Shown here: piece by piece, positions 14,369 to 21,342 of the stretch
How the letters are laid out: each line of letters begins with the position of its first letter
Numbering within the stretch: the stretch's first letter is position 1
From: Methanobacteriota archaeon
GTDB lineage: Archaea > Halobacteriota > Methanosarcinia > Methanosarcinales > Methanoperedenaceae
Direction: 5' to 3'
DNA: 24,058 nucleotides
NCBI GenBank assembly: GCA_018900975.1
Contig: JAHIFK010000201.1
Span: forward strand, 1 to 24,058
The notes under the pieces: model-generated
Told to the model about the DNA's origin: nothing
Database searches by the model: none
Seen by the model: the letters and a program-made list of their open reading frames with translations, nothing else
Position numbers and translations under genes: made by a program

Positions 14369-15454
14369 ATGAATAAGGGTAATATGTCATACATAAAAAG
14401 AATAACAATGAGATCCATACTGCTTGTTGCGGTTATTTTTGCTCTCATCAATTCAGCATCCGCCCAGGTTGAAATAATCGACTATTTTTCAGACTTCACA
14501 AGCAGTGATGTCACGATAAATTCCACTTCTGACATTCAGGGCAAAGCGGTCTTTGAATTATCTTATGCGGGAAGCCCTGTGGAATCCTATGAGGTGCCTA
14601 TTGACCTGAAAGCAGGAGGTTCTGCAACAAAGGTGATATTATGGGAGAATAAACCACAGCATGATTACTATATGGCAAAAGTTAGTATTTTCGATAGCAG
14701 TCGGCTTTTATCCAGCGCCTCATACCAGGTGTCCTACGGTACTGTGTCTTTGCCCAGCTTCCATGTGGTGGATTTCTCATCTACAAATACTGGAGTGCAG
14801 CTTCTGCTTCGACCCTTTAATCCCACATCAGTTGATATAAAAATCGAACTGCTGGATAACAACGATATTGTCTATTCTAATGTAAAAGATAACGTATACC
14901 TGACGCTGAACCAGGAGGTCAGGATGACATGGCCTTTCCTGCTCACGGGGAACAAGAAATATACAGTCCGCGCCAAAATATACACCAAAAGGCTCAATGC
15001 CGCCCCACTGATCAACACCTATGTATCGCATTTTACAGCCACAGACGATGTTGAGATACTGCACGACGATGTGGAAGTTGATGAATACGGCGCGAGCGTG
15101 ACCATCCGTGGGAACTCTCAGGTACCTTTTGACGGCGCCATTGTCGTGAACGCAAAAAACAAAGCCACAGGCGAGACAAAGACATACAGCCAGGTGCTTG
15201 AAGAGATACTTGTCACAGGAAAAGAAGATACTGCTGGAGTGGTATGGAAAGGGCTTGCTTCCGGGACGTACGATGTGGAGATACTGGCTGTAAATAAGGA
15301 GAATGTCACAGTGGATAAATATGAGACTGTTATGCGCATACCAGAACAGCCTGCGCCCGTGGAGACGACGCCTGCGAACAGATCGCCAGGGTTTGCCGCA
15401 CTTTTATCTTTTATCATCCTGATAGCTGCCGCAAGGCATTTTAAAGGTGGATGA
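14369..15454 (+). CDS. Secreted surface protein with PGF-CTERM-like anchor, ABC-transporter associated
   Basis: The 361 residues begin with a signal peptide: basic YIKRITMRS, a hydrophobic stretch, and a likely cut after SASA near residue 33. Beta-rich, adhesin- or CARDB-like segments without cysteines follow. A Pro/Thr linker leads to a C-terminal SPGF (339-342), one hydrophobic segment and a basic end (ARHFK). That layout is the archaeosortase-processed PGF-CTERM signal, so the protein is expected on the outer face of the membrane. I do not recognise a specific family. ATG 14384, preceded by AAGGGT, is an alternative start. The stop is followed directly by the first permease ATG, so it is probably a partner, substrate or sensor of that transporter. 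Confidence 0.75.
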   Translation: MNKGNMSYIKRITMRSILLVAVIFALINSASAQVEIIDYFSDFTSSDVTINSTSDIQGKAVFELSYAGSPVESYEVPIDLKAGGSATKVILWENKPQHDYYMAKVSIFDSSRLLSSASYQVSYGTVSLPSFHVVDFSSTNTGVQLLLRPFNPTSVDIKIELLDNNDIVYSNVKDNVYLTLNQEVRMTWPFLLTGNKKYTVRAKIYTKRLNAAPLINTYVSHFTATDDVEILHDDVEVDEYGASVTIRGNSQVPFDGAIVVNAKNKATGETKTYSQVLEEILVTGKEDTAGVVWKGLASGTYDVEILAVNKENVTVDKYETVMRIPEQPAPVETTPANRSPGFAALLSFIILIAAARHFKGG

Positions 15455-16606
15455 ATGTTTGATCTCATTATCAGGAATTTCAGCCAGAGAAAACTGCGCA
15501 CAGGGCTTACTGTATTCGGTATAGCGCTTGGCATATTTGCGGTCATAGTCATGGGGGGAATGTCAGAGCATTTCAACATGACGTTTGAGAGATCTATCAG
15601 CCTTACAGCGGACAAGATCCGCGTTCTCCCGGAAGTCGGGCTTTTTGGCGCCAGTCTGAACGAGTCAAAAGCAAATGAAGTCAAAAGGGTACCTGGTGTT
15701 TCAGATGCCTTTGGAATGCTGCAGTCGCCTCTTGATCCTGAAAGCCTGGGATTTGCAGGAAATATGGTGATCGGACTCCCGCCTGATAAACTGGAGTCTG
15801 TATTAATGGATACAAAACTCACTGCGGGGAGACTGCTTGCGCCAGGCGACAATTACAGGGCTGTGCTGGGCAGCAATGTTGCAAGGGAGTTCAACCTGAG
15901 GGTAGGCGGAGAGATCGAGATCAGAAGCAAGAAACTTGAGCGCGCAAAGTCGATAACGAATATCAGGAATTTTACTGTTGTAGGAGTAATGGAATACACA
16001 GGTTCTTTTTTTGACGGCGGTGTGATTATACCGCTTGACACAGCCCAGAAATTCTATAACAGGGGTGATACCGTATCATTCGTACTGGCTGTCCCTGATC
16101 CTGATGTTGACAGTGAGGAACTTGCAAGAAGGATTGAACTAAACGTAGAAAAGGTCAAGACCTTTTCACCTGCGGAATTGAGAAGACAGATCGAGCAGTC
16201 GCTTATCATTTTCAGCCTGATAACCTTAAGCGCGGCAGCGCTTGCAGCCATTATCGGGAGCCTGAGCGTTATGAATACGATGCTGATGTCGGTATCTGAA
16301 AGGACAAAGGAATTCGGGCTTATGAAGGCTCTTGGCGCAGATACGCGGGATATAATCTTAATGACAATGAGCGAAGCTGCGCTCATGGGCGTAATTGGCG
16401 GCATTATCGGCATTGCTGGCGGTGGAGCTGTTGTCCATTTTCTTAATGAATACCTCGCAGCCCGAGGAACTGTGCTGTTTGCGATAACACCCAGGCTGAT
16501 TGTGATTTCCCTGGTGTTTGCTACCGGTCTTGGCATAATATCAGGCACATATCCTGCTTACAGGGCTGCAAAAATGAGCCCAATGGAGGCGCTGAGATAT
16601 GAATAA
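15455..16606 (+). CDS. ABC transporter permease, MacB/FtsX type (first copy)
   Basis: The 383 residues have the MacB/LolC-like plan. TM1 (about 16-36) follows the basic NFSQRKLRTGLTVFGIALG. A large extracytoplasmic domain spans about 40-245. Three C-terminal helices follow (about 250-274, 307-330, 345-366). SVSERTKEFGLMKALGA is the conserved cytoplasmic coupling segment, and the protein ends YPAYRAAKMSPMEALRYE. AAGGTGG (15444-15450) is the ribosome binding site. Family members couple ATP hydrolysis to mechanical work on extracellular or membrane-anchored substrates, or export small molecules or lipoproteins; the substrate here is unknown. It overlaps the second permease by eight bases. Confidence 0.9.
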   Translation: MFDLIIRNFSQRKLRTGLTVFGIALGIFAVIVMGGMSEHFNMTFERSISLTADKIRVLPEVGLFGASLNESKANEVKRVPGVSDAFGMLQSPLDPESLGFAGNMVIGLPPDKLESVLMDTKLTAGRLLAPGDNYRAVLGSNVAREFNLRVGGEIEIRSKKLERAKSITNIRNFTVVGVMEYTGSFFDGGVIIPLDTAQKFYNRGDTVSFVLAVPDPDVDSEELARRIELNVEKVKTFSPAELRRQIEQSLIIFSLITLSAAALAAIIGSLSVMNTMLMSVSERTKEFGLMKALGADTRDIILMTMSEAALMGVIGGIIGIAGGGAVVHFLNEYLAARGTVLFAITPRLIVISLVFATGLGIISGTYPAYRAAKMSPMEALRYE

Positions 16607-17756
16607 TTTTGACCTGATACTAAAGAACGTCACACATAGAAAAATGAGGACCGGTCTTACCGTATTTGGTATTGCCCTTGGGATATTCGCCATCATGGTC
16701 ATGGGAGGAATGTCCGAATATTTTGACAGACATGCCAATCGCGGGCTTGACCTGATGTCTGATAAGATCTATATAGTGCCTGAGAGCGGATTCTTCGGAG
16801 GAGGTCTTGTTGACTCTATGGTAAGCAAAGTGAGGCGTATCCCTGGCGTGTTTGATGCCTATGGTCTGCTCTGGATGCCGTATGATATGGAAAGCCTCGG
16901 CATGTTCGGGGCTTTTGTTGTGGGCATTGCGCCTGATAAACAGGAACTGACGCTCAAGAACATCAAACTCACCCAGGGAAGGCTGCTTGTGCCAGGGGAC
17001 AGCTACAGGGCAGTGGTGGGGAGCAATGTCGCCCGCCAGTATGGTCTTAATGTCGGGGACGAACTTGAAGTGAAATCCAAAAAGTTGCAGCGCGCCTCCA
17101 CAATAACAAGTGTGAGGAACTTCACGGTCGTGGGGATAATGGAATTCACTAGCACTGATTTTGATTATATAATAGGCATCCCGATAGACATAGCAAAGAA
17201 ATTCTACGATATGGATGATCAGCTTACTTACATCTGGGCAGTGCCTGAAAAAGATGTGGATGCAGAAGACCTCTCAAGGCGCATTGAACTTGGAGTTGAG
17301 AACATCAAGACCATTTCGCCGCAGGAGCTTAGAAAACAATCAGAGCAGATTCTGATTGTCATGAATCTGATAACAATAAGCGCGGCTCTGCTTGCGGCCA
17401 TAATAGGAGGTTTGAGCGTCATGAACACTATGCTGATGTCGGTGTCAGAACGGACAAGGGAGTTCGGGTTGATGAAAGCCATGGGGGCAGAGGTCAGGGA
17501 TATCCTTCTTTTGACTATGGGCGAATCTGCGCTTATGGGAGTGATGGGGGGTATTATCGGCATTGTAGGAGGCAGTATATTTATTTATTACATGAACGAA
17601 TACCTGGCTTCAATGGGAACAGTACTTTTCGCGGTCACATACAGGCTTGTGGCAGTATCGATTATTTTCGCAACGTTCCTTGGTACGATCTCGGGAATAC
17701 TTCCGGCGTACAGGGCTGCAAAAATGAGGCCAATGGAGGCGATGAAGTATGGATGA
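16599..17756 (+). CDS. ABC transporter permease, MacB/FtsX type (second, paralogous copy)
   Basis: This 385-residue protein is collinear with the preceding permease and strongly similar along its whole length. RKMRTGLTVFGIALGIFA, ESLG, the LTQGRLLVPGDSYRAVVGSN block, SVSERTREFGLMKAMGA and the PMEAMKYG end all have counterparts there. The pair is a tandem duplication. It probably supplies the two halves of a heterodimeric transporter served by one ATPase, as in LolC/LolE. The ATG overlaps the first permease by eight bases. GGAGG at 16585-16589, inside the Pro-Met-Glu-Ala codons of the first permease, is its Shine-Dalgarno. It overlaps the ATPase gene by eight bases in the same manner. Confidence 0.9.
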   Translation: MNNFDLILKNVTHRKMRTGLTVFGIALGIFAIMVMGGMSEYFDRHANRGLDLMSDKIYIVPESGFFGGGLVDSMVSKVRRIPGVFDAYGLLWMPYDMESLGMFGAFVVGIAPDKQELTLKNIKLTQGRLLVPGDSYRAVVGSNVARQYGLNVGDELEVKSKKLQRASTITSVRNFTVVGIMEFTSTDFDYIIGIPIDIAKKFYDMDDQLTYIWAVPEKDVDAEDLSRRIELGVENIKTISPQELRKQSEQILIVMNLITISAALLAAIIGGLSVMNTMLMSVSERTREFGLMKAMGAEVRDILLLTMGESALMGVMGGIIGIVGGSIFIYYMNEYLASMGTVLFAVTYRLVAVSIIFATFLGTISGILPAYRAAKMRPMEAMKYG

Positions 17757-18441
17757 GCCTGTCCTTCGGGTGCGTAACCTTTCAAAAATATATATGCAGG
17801 GCAAGATCCCTGTCCATGCCCTCAATGATGTCAGTTTTGATGTGGAGAAAGGTGAGTTCATGAGCATAGTAGGACCATCGGGAAGCGGGAAGTCCACACT
17901 CCTTTCTATGATAGGGCTTCTTGATAAACCCACATCGGGAAGTGTGTTCATAGACGATAAGGAGATCACGAAGGCAAAAGAAAGCGAGGTGCCAAAACTG
18001 AGGCGTGAAAAGATCGGTTTTGTGTTCCAGCATTTCAACCTTATACCAACACTGACCGCGCTTGAGAACGTGGATATTGCGATGCGTTTTGCCCGGGTTC
18101 CAAAAAGTGAGAGGAAAAAAAGAGCTGTTGACCTCCTAACGCACATGGGGCTTGCAGACAGGATGAACCATAAGCCATCCGAACTGTCTGGAGGTGAGCA
18201 GCAGCGTACTGCCGTAGCCAGGGCGCTGTCCAACCATCCTGCCATCATTCTTGCTGATGAGCCCACAGGCGAGGTGGATACGAAGACCAGGGATATGATC
18301 GTCAGGCTCTTGAAAGGCTTAAGCGAAGAGGGGCATACCATACTTGTGGTGACTCATGATACTGCTGTGGCACAGCAGACAGGAAGGATAATTAAGATGA
18401 GGGATGGGGGGATAGAGAGCGATGAAAGGGTGATTTCCTGA
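17749..18441 (+). CDS. ABC transporter ATP-binding protein, MacB/LolD type
   Basis: The 230-residue ATPase has all motifs: Walker A GPSGSGKS (42-49), Q-loop Gln94, signature LSGGEQQRTAVARAL (146-160), Walker B AIILADE with catalytic Glu171, D-loop and switch His203 in VTHD. The sequence FVFQHFNLIPTLTALENV is typical of the LolD/MacB branch. It energises the two permeases encoded immediately upstream, with an eight-base overlap and GGAGG at 17735-17739. It completes the four-gene unit that begins with the PGF-CTERM protein. No substrate-binding lipoprotein of the import type is present, which favours an exporter or mechanotransmitter. Confidence 0.93.
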   Translation: MDEPVLRVRNLSKIYMQGKIPVHALNDVSFDVEKGEFMSIVGPSGSGKSTLLSMIGLLDKPTSGSVFIDDKEITKAKESEVPKLRREKIGFVFQHFNLIPTLTALENVDIAMRFARVPKSERKKRAVDLLTHMGLADRMNHKPSELSGGEQQRTAVARALSNHPAIILADEPTGEVDTKTRDMIVRLLKGLSEEGHTILVVTHDTAVAQQTGRIIKMRDGGIESDERVIS

Positions 18442-18488
18442 AAGGTTCAATAGAAAAGTATTTTTACATTGAGTATAATTGAAGGCCT

Positions 18489-18516
18489 GCTATTATTTTA
18501 AGATAGCTTTTATAAC
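18489..18516 (+). promoter_or_regulatory. Promoter of secE-spt5-rpl11, overlapped by a small hairpin
   Basis: CTTTTATAAC at 18507-18516 is a good TATA box. The predicted transcript start is near 18538, about 14 bases before the preferred secE start. GCTAT (18489-18493) and ATAGC (18503-18507) form a small stem just ahead of TTTTAT. It could help end the ABC transcript or lie in the BRE region. No other clear terminator follows the ATPase gene. Confidence 0.45.
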
Positions 18517-18551
18517 GTTATCATTATCATTTGAATCATGGATGTGAAATA

Positions 18552-18749
18552 TTGGTAGAAGACAAAAAATTGCAACTGAATATTCCTTTTAGCCTCAGTG
18601 AATATACAAGAGTGCTTAAACTGACAAGAAAACCCACACGAGAAGAATTCACAGTGATCGCAAAGGTTGCAGGAGCAGGCATCCTGCTGATAGGGTTTAT
18701 TGGATTTATCATATATTTATTGATAACTGTAATGCCAGGCTGGTTCTAA
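18552..18749 (+). CDS. secE: Preprotein translocase subunit SecE (Sec61 gamma)
   Basis: SecE clamps SecY in the translocon. The product has a basic amphipathic segment (SEYTRVLKLTRKPTREEF) and one membrane helix (AGAGILLIGFIGFIIYLLIT), the archaeal Sec61 gamma plan. No ATG is available. I prefer TTG 18552 (65 aa), because GGATGTGA (18540-18547) lies about four bases upstream and the predicted transcript starts near 18538. TTG 18531 would add seven residues. The stop TAA overlaps the spt5 ATG, the common archaeal secE-spt5-rpl11 arrangement. Confidence 0.88.
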   Translation: MVEDKKLQLNIPFSLSEYTRVLKLTRKPTREEFTVIAKVAGAGILLIGFIGFIIYLLITVMPGWF

Positions 18750-19216
18750 TGAACGGTGAAGATCCAGCTATCTACGTTGTAAAGACGACCGCCAACCAGG
18801 AAAGGGCGGTGGCAAACCTTATAGAGAAGGTCGCTAAGAAAGAACATTTTGATATAAGGGCGATTCTTGCGCCCGATGAACTGAAAGGTTATATCCTGAT
18901 CGAGGCAGGGGCGCCTGAGGTCGTTGAGCAGGTGATCCAGACCCTTCCGCATGCCCGAACCATGGTGAAGGGGAAATCAAGCTTTTTAGAAATAGAGCAT
19001 TTCCTGACACCAAAGCTCACAGTGACCGGCATCACAGAAGGCAGCATTGTGGAGCTTATTTCCGGTCCGTTCAAAGGTGAAAAGGCAAGAGTTAAACGTA
19101 TTGATGAAGCTCATGAAGAGATCACTGTGGAACTGTTCGAGGCGATGGTACCCATCCCCGTAACTGTACGCGGTGACAATGTGAGGATATTGAAGAGAGA
19201 AGAAATAGAGAAATAA
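18749..19216 (+). CDS. spt5: Transcription elongation factor Spt5 (NusG family)
   Basis: Spt5 binds the RNA polymerase clamp and raises processivity, and its KOW domain can contact the ribosome. The 155 residues hold an NGN domain (about 7-90, IYVVKTTANQERAVANLI to HARTMVKGK) and a KOW domain (about 97-150, EGSIVELISGPFKGEKARVKR). The ATG overlaps the secE stop. Only the rpl11 leader with its hairpin separates it from rpl11. The partner Spt4 is not in the window. Confidence 0.95.
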   Translation: MNGEDPAIYVVKTTANQERAVANLIEKVAKKEHFDIRAILAPDELKGYILIEAGAPEVVEQVIQTLPHARTMVKGKSSFLEIEHFLTPKLTVTGITEGSIVELISGPFKGEKARVKRIDEAHEEITVELFEAMVPIPVTVRGDNVRILKREEIEK

Positions 19217-19240
19217 GGCCCCGTATTAAAATACGAGGTC
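19217..19240 (+). promoter_or_regulatory. Hairpin between spt5 and rpl11
   Basis: Directly after the spt5 stop, GGCC (19217-19220) pairs with GGTC (19237-19240), including one G-U pair. CGTAT (19222-19226) pairs with ATACG (19231-19235) around a TAAA loop. A single C-A mismatch divides the nine pairs. The Shine-Dalgarno AAGGAG (19251-19256) and the rpl11 ATG follow. The stem could be an attenuator, an mRNA-processing signal or a ribosomal-protein target; which one cannot be decided here. Confidence 0.5.
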
Positions 19241-19265
19241 TGATAATTTTAAGGAGAATACAAAA

Positions 19266-19748
19266 ATGGCAAGCGTTTTAGAAGCATTAGTTGCAGGCGG
19301 CGCGGCTACCGCAGGACCACCACTTGGTCCTTCGCTCGGTCCGCTTGGCGTAAACGTAAAAGCAGTAATAGATGCGATCAATAAAGAGACCGCTGCATTC
19401 AAGGGAATGCAAGTTCCTGTTAAGATCACGATCGATGACAAGAAGAAGTTCACGATTAAGGTCGGGACACCTCCCACATCGGCTCTTATAAAGAAAGAAC
19501 TTGGAGTCGAGACTGGTTCAGGGACGCCGAACACAAAGACTGTAGGCAACCTGACGGTAAAACAGGCTATCAAAATAGCTCATATGAAGAAGAGCGACAC
19601 TCTCTCAAAGACCCTCAAAGGGGCTGTGAAAGAGGTCGTAGGTACATGTTTACCTCTTGGCGTGACTTTCGAGGGTCTTAATACCAAGGAAGCCATCGTT
19701 GCTATCAATAGCGGAAAATTCGATTCTGAACTGAACGAGCAGTTATAA
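19266..19748 (+). CDS. rpl11: Large subunit ribosomal protein uL11 (L11)
   Basis: uL11 forms the base of the ribosomal stalk, where elongation factors bind. The 160 residues have the N-terminal stalk-contact domain (AGPPLGPSLGPLGVNVKAVI, about 19-38) and the rRNA-binding C-terminal domain (about 70-140). AAGGAG lies nine bases before the ATG. Archaea usually continue with rpl1, rpl10 and the P1 stalk gene. Here the gene is followed by a terminator and a minus-strand accessory island, so the stalk genes must lie elsewhere. Confidence 0.97.
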   Translation: MASVLEALVAGGAATAGPPLGPSLGPLGVNVKAVIDAINKETAAFKGMQVPVKITIDDKKKFTIKVGTPPTSALIKKELGVETGSGTPNTKTVGNLTVKQAIKIAHMKKSDTLSKTLKGAVKEVVGTCLPLGVTFEGLNTKEAIVAINSGKFDSELNEQL

Positions 19749-20211
19749 GGATGTATCGCGTATGCCCGGAGCATACGTGATCTTAACTTTTTTTAATATT
19801 TTTTTCAGGAAAGCCTGGAACTCGTTGAGAAATGAGTAGAAATCCGTATCATCTATCTCTGACAGAAGCAAGTCCCGCTCTTTGCCCCAATCAAAGATCT
19901 TTCCCGATTGTAAGAGGGATCTCACCGATCTTGTCAATGACTCTGGATAAGTAAGCCCTGATAGCCTTCTGCGACATTCCGTTGAACACGCTCTGGTCTT
20001 TCCAGGTGAAGTCTATGTCCTCCGAGAATCTTAGATAGCCGAAGTACGACTTTATAAGGCAAGTGCCACCTTTGAAGAGGACGTTTCCGGTGAAAAACCT
20101 GTCTCTTGAGAGATCGAATAATATCTGATGGAGAATAAGGTCCTTCTCAATCAGATCCTTCCTCTTGATGTCGAGGATTCTGGCAACCTCATTTACAAAA
20201 TCAGCTCTCAT
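19743..20211 (-). pseudogene. Broken AbiEii-type nucleotidyltransferase toxin gene
   Basis: AbiEii toxins are nucleotidyltransferase-like proteins of type IV toxin-antitoxin pairs. The first 106 codons (19891-20211) keep the N-terminal helices and the catalytic block LFKGGTCLIKSYFGYLRFSE followed by DIDF. The frame ends at a TGA near 19891. A second frame continues with FDWGKERDLLLSEIDDTDFY and KKILKKVK, which looks like the protein's C-terminal end. About 100 central residues, including the later catalytic motifs, are missing. An internal deletion with a frameshift near 19905 explains this. The 3' end runs into the rpl11 terminator and its true stop is uncertain. The sequence differs clearly from the intact AbiEii at 21444, so it is a separate acquisition and not a copy. 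Confidence 0.75.
19756..19794 (+). terminator. Hairpin plus T-run terminator after rpl11
   Basis: A ten-pair stem lies eight bases after the rpl11 stop. TCGCGTATGC (19756-19765) pairs with GCATACGTGA (19771-19780), including one G-U pair, around the loop CCGGA. A run of seven T follows at 19788-19794, with another T-run from 19799. The arrangement ends the secE-spt5-rpl11 transcript and faces the minus-strand genes of the island. Confidence 0.7.
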
Positions 20212-20480
20212 CCGACCACTCTCCCTATTATTTCAGTCACTGTTTTCGGATACTTTTTTGCGTATCTCATCAACTTTTCTTTTGAACCATGCTTAGCCCA
20301 TTCTGATATATCAAGGACTATCTTGTCGTCCGGGACTCCGTTATACCTCCAGATGTATATGAAATCAAGGACGGTCTTTTCAGGGTCTGAATATCTTACT
20401 TTCTCATCTCTATTCTTTATTCCAAATCCAACCAGGGAAGGCGCGCTTTCCGTTCTCTTGATGCAGGAGCGGGGAGGCAC
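20208..20480 (-). pseudogene. 5'-truncated AbiEi-type antitoxin gene
   Basis: The open frame encodes 90 residues, but only the part from about residue 13 (20208 to about 20444) resembles an AbiEi C-terminal region: SLVGFGIKNRDEKVRYSDPE, then KTVLDFIYIWRYNG. The first dozen codons come from the G-rich repeat at 20445-20520. The winged-helix DNA-binding N-terminus and most of the antitoxin domain are gone. The TGA overlaps the ATG of the broken toxin gene (ATGA), so the original bicistronic pair is still visible. The gene was cut at the repeat boundary next to hicB, which suggests that arrival or rearrangement of the hicAB segment broke it. Confidence 0.7.
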
Positions 20481-20520
20481 GGTGGGGTTTGGAGCAGGTG
20501 GGGGGCTGGGGTTTGTGTTT
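20445..20520. repeat. G-rich 76-bp direct repeat, copy A
   Basis: The stretch from GCTTTCCGTTCTCTTGATGC to GGGGTTTGTGTTT recurs at 21343-21418 in the same orientation and at the same length, with only a few mismatches. The plus strand holds four runs of four or more G (20471, 20484, 20500, 20508), so a quadruplex is possible. Copy A cuts the AbiEi fragment on one side. On the other it touches the hicB stop codon, which it overlaps by two bases. Confidence 0.85.
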
Positions 20521-20758
20521 AAACAGTTTGCTCAATACATGATTTTTCAGCAACTGCTACATACTCTGCAAAAGACTTTGACTCTGGAATAGGCAATTTA
20601 TCATCCAGTAATCCCTCTATATGCATTTCAATAGCCTCATACATGTTATCTTCAGCCTCTTCACGTGTGGCTCCTGTAGCAACACAGCCCGGCAAATCCG
20701 GGGAATATGCTGAGTAGTTATTATTTGCTTTTTCGATCACAACAAGGAAACGATACAT
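20519..20758 (-). CDS. hicB: HicB-family antitoxin
   Basis: HicB neutralises the mRNA-cleaving toxin HicA. The 79 residues show the RNase-H-like HicB fold: MYRFLVVIEKANNNYSAYSP, DLPGCVATGATREEAEDNMY and EAIEMHIEGL, ending near IPESKSFAEYVAV. It is the short form without a separate C-terminal DNA-binding domain. Autoregulation would therefore need another factor or the N-terminal fold. AGGTGA (complement of about 20766-20771) is a good ribosome binding site, and hicA lies one base upstream. The last codons and the stop touch repeat copy A, so the final ten residues may be altered. Confidence 0.88.
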   Translation of the reverse strand: MYRFLVVIEKANNNYSAYSPDLPGCVATGATREEAEDNMYEAIEMHIEGLLDDKLPIPESKSFAEYVAVAEKSCIEQTV

Positions 20759-20759
20759 A

Positions 20760-20954
20760 TTATTTCACCTTTTTCAATTGAGCTTGCTTTAATATACTAT
20801 TTAATGTTCCTTCCGCCAAATCATCACCTGGATGACCTGCTATAGTCACTCTGCCTGGTTTGGTTGGATGCTTATATTGTTGATGGCTGCCTTTAGATGC
20901 AACGAGATACCAGCCATCGGCTTTTAGTAATTTTATGATATTACGTATTTTCAT
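20760..20954 (-). CDS. hicA: HicA-family mRNA interferase toxin
   Basis: HicA is a small double-stranded-RNA-binding-fold toxin that cleaves mRNA. The 64 residues match: MKIRNIIKLLKADGWYLVAS, then KGSHQQYKHP with the catalytic histidine (H24), then GRVTIAGHPGDDLAEGTLNS and a C-terminal helix. The toxin gene comes first, followed by hicB, the common order. A TATA-like TTAAATAT (complement of 20973-20980) lies about 23 bases before the ATG, so the message is probably leaderless. The catalytic residue is present, so the toxin may be active. Confidence 0.9.
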   Translation of the reverse strand: MKIRNIIKLLKADGWYLVASKGSHQQYKHPTKPGRVTIAGHPGDDLAEGTLNSILKQAQLKKVK

Positions 20955-20988
20955 TATAATCTGTGTTTATGGATATTTAAGTTAACTG

Positions 20989-21058
20989 GATGCACTTTAT
21001 GTATGTCTTCATATTATAGGCTACTGTCATCTTTAACATAATCCAAATAAAGTGCATC
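20989..21058. repeat. 70-bp element with 12-base terminal inverted repeats upstream of hicA
   Basis: GATGCACTTTAT (20989-21000) is repeated inverted and exactly as ATAAAGTGCATC (21047-21058), with 46 bases between. The left arm ends nine bases beyond the hicA TATA box. It may be a regulatory inverted repeat for HicAB, a folded RNA or a small MITE-like element. No flanking target duplication is visible. Confidence 0.7.
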
Positions 21059-21102
21059 GAGGCGCACAACGCAGATTTGCCGCGACTTAGAACGCGGATT
21101 TG

Positions 21103-21140
21103 GCGGATTTCCGCGGATACGAAATCCGCGCGTATCCGCG
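21103..21140. repeat. Overlapping alternative hairpins in the ATCCGCG repeat
   Basis: GCGGATTTC (21103-21111) pairs with GAAATCCGC (21121-21129). CGCGGATAC (21112-21120) pairs with GTATCCGCG (21132-21140). The two nine-pair stems interlock and are exclusive as simple hairpins. Such CGCGGAT/ATCTGCG sequences look like a dispersed intergenic repeat family. Confidence 0.7.
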
Positions 21141-21208
21141 TCATCTGTGTCATCCGTGTCCTATCGTGGGCGCTGCACATTTATCACTCTTTAAACATTA
21201 ATTCCCCG
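21116..21208. repeat. Direct repeat family D, copy 1
   Basis: The segment starting GATACGAAATCCGCGCG and ending near CATTAATTCCCC recurs at 23112-23203 in the same orientation. The last part is the best conserved: 21 bases at 21175-21195 are identical to 23171-23191. The copy lies on the 5' side of hicA. Confidence 0.8.
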
Positions 21209-21342
21209 GCGCCAATATGCCCCCATGCAACCGTTTCACATCAAAATTGAAGCATACAGGTGGCCGGAATATTGCATCATACCAGGGCGCCTTCCGGTTC
21301 GCCTGTGTTCAGTATCGCGGCTGCGGGGCACTTCGCAGGTAG

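Larger units (their letters stand above)
20955..21342. other. 388-bp region without a gene: hicA promoter, 70-bp inverted-repeat element, ATCCGCG repeat
   Basis: From left to right this holds three things. First is the hicA promoter (TATA-like box on the minus strand at 20973-20980). Next comes a 70-bp segment (20989-21058) bounded by perfect 12-base inverted repeats. Last is a repeat-rich part (about 21060-21208). The remaining 130 bases (21209-21342) show no convincing gene. A 44-codon plus-strand frame at 21225-21359 starts with ATG but has no clear family and runs into the G-rich repeat. Confidence 0.7.

Noticed and set aside
15118..15852. Long minus-strand reading frames opposite the ABC genes (15118-15852, 17610-18341) and opposite eL32/eL19 (9181-9819)
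   Set aside because: They mirror well-supported plus-strand genes, have compositions typical of antisense frames (rich in S, L, P) and match no family.
20128..20592. Plus-strand frame of 154 codons across the broken abiE pair and repeat A
   Set aside because: The minus strand carries recognisable AbiE motifs. The plus frame crosses three different elements and has a glycine-rich low-complexity end from the G-rich repeat.
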